Below are positions 60,505-64,000 of a stretch of 64,000 nucleotides of DNA, in pieces. The translations under genes and the position numbers were made by a program. The notes below the pieces were generated by a model that ran no database searches, had not been told where the DNA came from, and was given only the letters and a program-made list of their open reading frames with translations. Each line of letters starts with the position of its first letter. The stretch's first letter is position 1. Source of the stretch: JBOFSQ01 sp051651625 (GTDB lineage: Bacteria > Planctomycetota > Planctomycetia > Pirellulales > Thermoguttaceae); NCBI GenBank assembly GCA_051651625.1, contig JBOFSQ010000021.1:1-64000 (forward strand). The letters run 5' to 3'.

Positions 60505-61392
60505 TCAAGACGACGCAGCCGTTGCGGCGTGAGCTGCACGGCGAGCCAACGACAGTGCGGTGCGGGCAACGTCGGCGAATGGGCGTCCGCGAGTTCCCGC
60601 GCGGGCCGCTTCCATCGACGCCTCAAGCGCAAGACGGCTCGTCTCAAACGCGATGTCGTCGAGCGTTCGCCAGACTTTTTGTGGCGGCACTTTACTCTTC
60701 GCGCGTTGCATCGCCTCGCGCATCGACTCAATCGTCGCCTCGGATTCGCGGCGACTCTCTTCCGCTGCGAGTTGAATTGTCTCGCACTGTTTGTGGCTCT
60801 CGGCAAGTTCGCGCTGGAGCGACGTACACCGGACTTCGACATCGCGGAGCTTTTTCACAATGGCGTCATACAGACATTGCAACTCCTCGGCGTGACGCGA
60901 CATCGCATTGACTTGCATCTCGCGTGCATCTACTTCGCGGGCCAGCGAATCGCACTCTGCGATGAGTGATTGCGTCTCACACTGCGAGACCGCGAGTTCG
61001 GTCTCAAGTATAGAGGCGTTCGCAGCGTATTCCGCCGCGCGCAACGCAAACAGTCTCGCCCGCCGCCGCAACGCAATCACCATCGTACCGAGCATCGCAA
61101 AAAAACCACAACAACAAATTGCCGCAGCAAACTGCATCGCCGAAATTGAAGTTTCCTCGTCGGCGACGAGCGGTAGAGCCGCTTTCACTGCACAACACTC
61201 GTTCGCCACATCTGCAACTGACGACGATTCCGGTTCATCCGCATCAACGAGAACCGCATAGTCCGGCAACTCCGACAGAACAACAACGTCACCGGCAATC
61301 GGCAGTTCAAACGACGACGCAGCGGAAAAGTCCACGCCGTTTGCGCAGACCAGCATCGCAACTGCCATCAAAAATTGAAATACTCGTTGCAT
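60505..61392 (-). CDS. Membrane coiled-coil protein ending in a chemoreceptor-tip-like motif
   Basis: This 295-residue protein has a signal peptide (QRVFQFLMAVAMLVCANG), a short external domain, one membrane span near residues 85-107 (MQFAAAICCCGFFAMLGTMV) and a long cytoplasmic coiled coil. The C-terminus carries LDDIAFETSRLALEASMEAA and RAGTRGRPFADVA at about 244-277. This strongly resembles the signalling tip of methyl-accepting chemotaxis proteins (DIAFQTNLLALNAAVEAARAG, GFAVVA), where CheA and CheW bind. But the protein stops about 20 residues later, so the returning helix of the hairpin is missing. It may be a decayed or specialised receptor-like scaffold. Convergent with ruvA. Confidence 0.75.
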   Translation of the reverse strand: MQRVFQFLMAVAMLVCANGVDFSAASSFELPIAGDVVVLSELPDYAVLVDADEPESSSVADVANECCAVKAALPLVADEETSISAMQFAAAICCCGFFAMLGTMVIALRRRARLFALRAAEYAANASILETELAVSQCETQSLIAECDSLAREVDAREMQVNAMSRHAEELQCLYDAIVKKLRDVEVRCTSLQRELAESHKQCETIQLAAEESRRESEATIESMREAMQRAKSKVPPQKVWRTLDDIAFETSRLALEASMEAARAGTRGRPFADVARTALSLARRAAHAATAASS

Positions 61393-61464
61393 CGGGGAGT
61401 CCGTTCCTCAATGCTATCTATCGACGCCGTGCGGTCGCATTGTTTCACGCAAACCAGTTACGCA

Positions 61465-62595
61465 CTATGGGGAACATGCGGAAACTTGACTGCGGTCGAA
61501 TATCGGGAGCGACGTGATCGTGTGCGACGCGTCGTGTTTTGTGTTGACTTTGTCGGGGCCGGTGACGCAATCAAAACATGTGACGATGACTCGCCCGTTC
61601 CAGACGATTGGTTCGCCGGGTTGATCGAGTTCGCCGTTTGCGCCATCGGAGTCGGGCGACTTTGCGATGCGGAAAACTTTCGCATCGGGCGTGACGACAG
61701 CAACGGCGTTTTCCGAGAAGTCGGCGATGTAAAGATTGCCCGCGTCGTCGAAACAAATACCGTCGGTTGTACGCAGATTTTGCGGGTCTTTCGCCCAAAC
61801 TTTGCTGCTGGCGACGCGCCCGCGTCGGTCAAACGTCAGCTTCAAAACGCTACCGTCGCCGAAGTTGCCGAGATATAACGCGCCGTTTTTATCGAACGCG
61901 ATCCCGTCGAGTCCGTACTGGCAATCTTTGTTGTACGTCAGGCAAGTGAAGATGAGCGTGCGGTCGCGCCGCGTGTTTGTGACGTGAACAGTTTGCTTCG
62001 CATTCGGATCGAAACAGTAGACGCCGCTGACGAGTAGTCCGCTGCGGTCTTTGATTTTCGTCATGAGACTGTTTGTGACGTAGAGTTTTCCGCCGTGATA
62101 ACGGATGCCGTTTGGATGCTCGATGCCGTCGGCGATGACGCGCGTGGTGACTTCGGCGTCGTCGCCCGCGCCCTCAACTTTGCAGCCGAGGATGCGTCCT
62201 TTGAACGCGCCTTCGGGCGTCCCTTTCCAACCTTGGTTGTCGCAGATGAAGACTTCGCCGCCTGCGCCAAACTCGATCCCCATCGGACACGCAACGCCCG
62301 TTTCGGGGAGTGTCGGGACGTTGAACCATTTTTCGACGTTGCCGCTCGCGTCGATTTTGAGAAGACACGCGGGCTTCGCGGCGTTCCCATATTCAGCGTA
62401 GTTTGGGCACGCGACGACAAGTTTCCCGTCGGGAGCGATGGCCATTCCATCGGGCGTCGGATACGCATCGTTGAGCGTGACAAACAGCTTCGGCGTTTGC
62501 AGCGGCAACGTACAGCATGCCTCGTCGGCGATAACGTTCGCACCGAACGAAGCAATGCAACAAACAAGGAGAGCAGAGAGAGAACGAACTGTCAT
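61465..62595 (-). CDS. Secreted SMP-30/gluconolactonase-like beta-propeller
   Basis: This 376-residue protein has a signal peptide (VRSLSALLVCCIASFGANVIA). Six-bladed propeller strands recur in the SMP-30/gluconolaconase pattern: PDGMAIAPDGKLVVACPNYAE, MGIEFGAGGEVFICDNQGW, HPNGIRYHGGKLYVTNSL, YGLDGIAFDKNGALYLGNFG and DGICFDDAGNLYIADFSEN. The Glu/Asn/Asp metal site of gluconolactonases is plausible but not certain. It probably acts on a sugar lactone. AAAGGAAC precedes the ATG at 62595. Confidence 0.83.
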   Translation of the reverse strand: MTVRSLSALLVCCIASFGANVIADEACCTLPLQTPKLFVTLNDAYPTPDGMAIAPDGKLVVACPNYAEYGNAAKPACLLKIDASGNVEKWFNVPTLPETGVACPMGIEFGAGGEVFICDNQGWKGTPEGAFKGRILGCKVEGAGDDAEVTTRVIADGIEHPNGIRYHGGKLYVTNSLMTKIKDRSGLLVSGVYCFDPNAKQTVHVTNTRRDRTLIFTCLTYNKDCQYGLDGIAFDKNGALYLGNFGDGSVLKLTFDRRGRVASSKVWAKDPQNLRTTDGICFDDAGNLYIADFSENAVAVVTPDAKVFRIAKSPDSDGANGELDQPGEPIVWNGRVIVTCFDCVTGPDKVNTKHDASHTITSLPIFDRSQVSACSP

Positions 62596-62655
62596 TGGTG
62601 GGTTCCTTTTTGAAGTGGTTGGATTGTTCACAAATTGTACCGCGAACGCTTACCG

Positions 62656-63486
62656 CTATTTCTTTCCGTTTCGATGTTGATTCCACATCCAGTCGTAGAA
62701 AAGTTGGTTGTTGTAGGTTGCTGTCCACGAGTCGTGACCGACGCCGTCGTAGATGGAGAAGATCACTCGCTCGCCACCTGCGTCGCGGATCGCATCGACA
62801 ATTTTCTGCATTCCGGCGAGGGGAACGACAAAATCTGCATTGCCGTGAAACGCCCAGATCGGAACGTCCGTTAGACCCGCTCCCCACTCCGGCTTCGCAC
62901 TTCCGCAGATCGGTGCGGCTGCGGCAAAACGTGTCGGCGATTCGTTGAGGCACATCCAAGTCCCGAATCCGCCCATACTGATTCCAGAAACATAGATGCG
63001 GCTCTTGTCGATGGTGAACTCTTTCTCAATAGCGTCGAGCAAAAGACGTAACTGGGCGGGCGACCAGCAGAAGCCGTTTTTGCACTGCGGCGCGACTGTC
63101 ACACACGGCCACTTTTGGGCGAAGCTGTCGCCGTCGAGCAGCTTTGGCGGGCCGTGGACTTTAACTTTGTCGAGGTCGGCCTCGGTGTCGCCGCGTTCGC
63201 CCGCGCCGTGCAGAAACAGAAACAGCGGCGCGCCGCCACTCGCGGCCTGTTCGGTGTAGTCGTGTGGGAGAAAGAGCCAGTAACGCAACGTATCAGTCTT
63301 CGATTCGTCGAGCGGACGCGGTTCGCCTATGAGATGAAGATTGTCACGCCCGAAGTCCCAAGTGCTCGTGCTTGCTGGAAGCTCAATGCTTCTGGCAAGC
63401 TGTTTGCCAAGCTGCGGTTCGTCGCCAAAACACAACGCACCGAAACACAAGCCAAACACTCCGATAATCGCTGTTGTCATACGCAT
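62656..63486 (-). CDS. Secreted prolyl-oligopeptidase-like hydrolase
   Basis: This 276-residue alpha/beta hydrolase has a signal peptide (MTTAIIGVFGLCFGALCFG). Motifs are PLFLFLHGAGERGDTEADL (oxyanion region), IYVSGISMGGFGTWMCL (Ser nucleophile), WAFHGNADFVVPLAG (Asp) and DGVGHDSWTATYNN (His). These fit the phospholipase/carboxylesterase-prolyl oligopeptidase group that planctomycetes secrete. GAAAGG supports the ATG at 63486, with 63480 as an alternative. Same strand as the SMP-30 gene. Confidence 0.85.
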   Translation of the reverse strand: MRMTTAIIGVFGLCFGALCFGDEPQLGKQLARSIELPASTSTWDFGRDNLHLIGEPRPLDESKTDTLRYWLFLPHDYTEQAASGGAPLFLFLHGAGERGDTEADLDKVKVHGPPKLLDGDSFAQKWPCVTVAPQCKNGFCWSPAQLRLLLDAIEKEFTIDKSRIYVSGISMGGFGTWMCLNESPTRFAAAAPICGSAKPEWGAGLTDVPIWAFHGNADFVVPLAGMQKIVDAIRDAGGERVIFSIYDGVGHDSWTATYNNQLFYDWMWNQHRNGKK

Positions 63487-63513
63487 TTGAAAACCTTTCA
63501 AGTAGTGGGTGGT

Positions 63514-63546
63514 AGGATGGATTCCCGCCCGCGCGGGAATGACGGA
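63514..63546. repeat. ATTCCCGC/GCGGGAAT hairpin repeat
   Basis: GGATGGATTCCCGCC and GCGCGGGAATGACGG pair as a short stem. Same dispersed family as at 5313, 20518, 20691, 22241, 22308 and 59788. It is next to the MITE-like repeat at 63555. Confidence 0.75.
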
Positions 63547-63554
63547 GGATTCAT

Positions 63555-63651
63555 TAGACCTGTTCGGAAACTTGCACTCACACTGCGGTTCGGCTATGCC
63601 GAACCTAGAACTACCAAATCGCCCCCAACTTGGTGTTTCCGAACTGGTCTA
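63555..63651 (+). mobile_element. TA-bounded MITE-like repeat, copy 7, internally deleted; supplies a stop codon
   Basis: TA at 63555 starts TAGACCTGTTCGGAAACTTG; the right end is GGTGTTTCCGAACTGGTCTA. The middle has only one GGTTCGGCTATGCCGAACC unit, so one arm is deleted. Bases 63649-63651 are the TAG stop of the protein kinase gene on the minus strand. Confidence 0.85.
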
Positions 63652-64000
63652 TTCAACATCATCGCTGGTAACACGTTCGATCATTTTGAGGAAAGCTGTC
63701 ATCGACTCGCATCGTTTTGCGGGGTCGGGTTCGAGGCAACTGTGGATCGCCTTTGCCATTTGCGGATTGATTTGCGGGCGATAGTCGGTGATTGGTACCG
63801 GCGGCTGGTCGTGTGACATCGCTGCGAGGCCAGACTTTCCAGCCTGACCGCGTGGCCACGGAAGCTCCTTCGTGTAGAGTTCGTAGATCGTTATGCCAAA
63901 CGAAAACACGTCGAGTTTGTGGTCGGTCTTGCGGCGACGTGCGAGTTCGGGGGCCATGTAGTCTGCCGTTCCGGTACGGTTTCCGGGGTCGGTGAACGGC
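63649..64000 (-). CDS. Serine/threonine protein kinase, C-terminal end only
   Basis: The gene runs off the window; the last ~117 residues are visible. They include the activation-loop end GTADYMAPELARRRKTDHKL (subdomain VIII APE motif), DVFSFGITIYELYTKELPWP (subdomain IX Asp) and the helical close with PQMAKAIHSCLEPDPAKRCES (subdomain XI Arg). This is a Hanks-type kinase lobe that could supply the phosphothreonine read by the FHA proteins of this window. The protein ends right after the kinase fold, so any sensor part would be N-terminal. The TAG stop is formed by the repeat at 63555-63651. Confidence 0.9.
   Translation of the reverse strand, partial: PFTDPGNRTGTADYMAPELARRRKTDHKLDVFSFGITIYELYTKELPWPRGQAGKSGLAAMSHDQPPVPITDYRPQINPQMAKAIHSCLEPDPAKRCESMTAFLKMIERVTSDDVE

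Noticed and set aside
1..64000. tRNA, rRNA or riboswitch genes
   Set aside because: I scanned the intergenic gaps for cloverleaf-like CCA-ended sequences and conserved riboswitch cores by eye and found none; a covariance-model search would be needed to exclude them.

Overview
This window is a stretch of chromosome from a member of the Planctomycetota, probably a gut- or sediment-type relative of the Pirellulales (the lineage is inference from gene content). The evidence is the combination of a DUF1559 pseudopilin-like C-terminus, a DUF1501 Tat protein, a DUF1080 sugar-hydrolase-like protein, a PmoA-like/Gfo-Idh-MocA/sugar-isomerase operon, FHA/SpoIIE/Ser-Thr-kinase signalling, a DUF1207 protein and lipid A synthesis (LpxA). 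Genes are dense on both strands. I found no rRNA, tRNA, CRISPR array or prophage.

Layout. 1-5900: end of a DUF1559 gene, a lipoprotein, an Rpn-type nuclease, then a translationally coupled carbohydrate operon (isomerase, PmoA-like, oxidoreductase) and ogt. 5900-9700: secreted hydrolase, flagellar ATPase fliI, ribosomal rpsG and rpsL. 10000-15900: csrA followed by a giant 1638-residue flagellin. 16100-21700: lpxA, then the rpsB-tsf-S1 protein-FHA cluster. 21700-25900: conserved planctomycete hypotheticals, an unidentified coupled pair, rpmA and obgE. 26000-33000: membrane protein, DUF1501, MazG plus HD nucleotidase, DUF1080, and a PmeII-like restriction-modification pair. 33000-40000: FHA-GAF-SpoIIE phosphatase, topA, secreted protein. 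40200-45400: RND pump and membrane fusion protein. 45600-53500: DUF1207, a MurE-like ligase, larC, a degenerate ABC-type ATPase, a histidine kinase and rtcB. 53800-64000: membrane-anchored protein, hydrolase, an AT-rich DUF3990 toxin-like module, scpB, an ExbB/MotA-like protein, a glycosyltransferase, ruvA, a coiled-coil protein with a chemoreceptor-tip motif, two secreted enzymes and the end of a protein kinase.

The most striking feature lies between the genes. Several unrelated families of palindromic, MITE-like repeats sit in the gaps, often exactly at gene ends. One family (8 copies, full length about 145 bp, TA-bounded, both ends reading TAGACC inward) supplies the TAG stop codon of four different genes. 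The simplest reading is insertion into the TA of a stop codon, with the first base of the element (G) restoring a stop. A second repeat (core AAGCGTAAGCGAGTG) supplies the TAA stop of obgE and of the MurE-like gene. A third, 233-bp element has 18-bp inverted ends and a 10-bp target duplication overlapping the stop codon of the RND pump gene. The window therefore shows mobile repeats that settle at stop codons with little coding damage.

Main uncertainties: functions of the hypothetical proteins, exact starts of the S1 protein, scpB and the methyltransferase, and the promoter calls, which rest on -35/-10 matches only.
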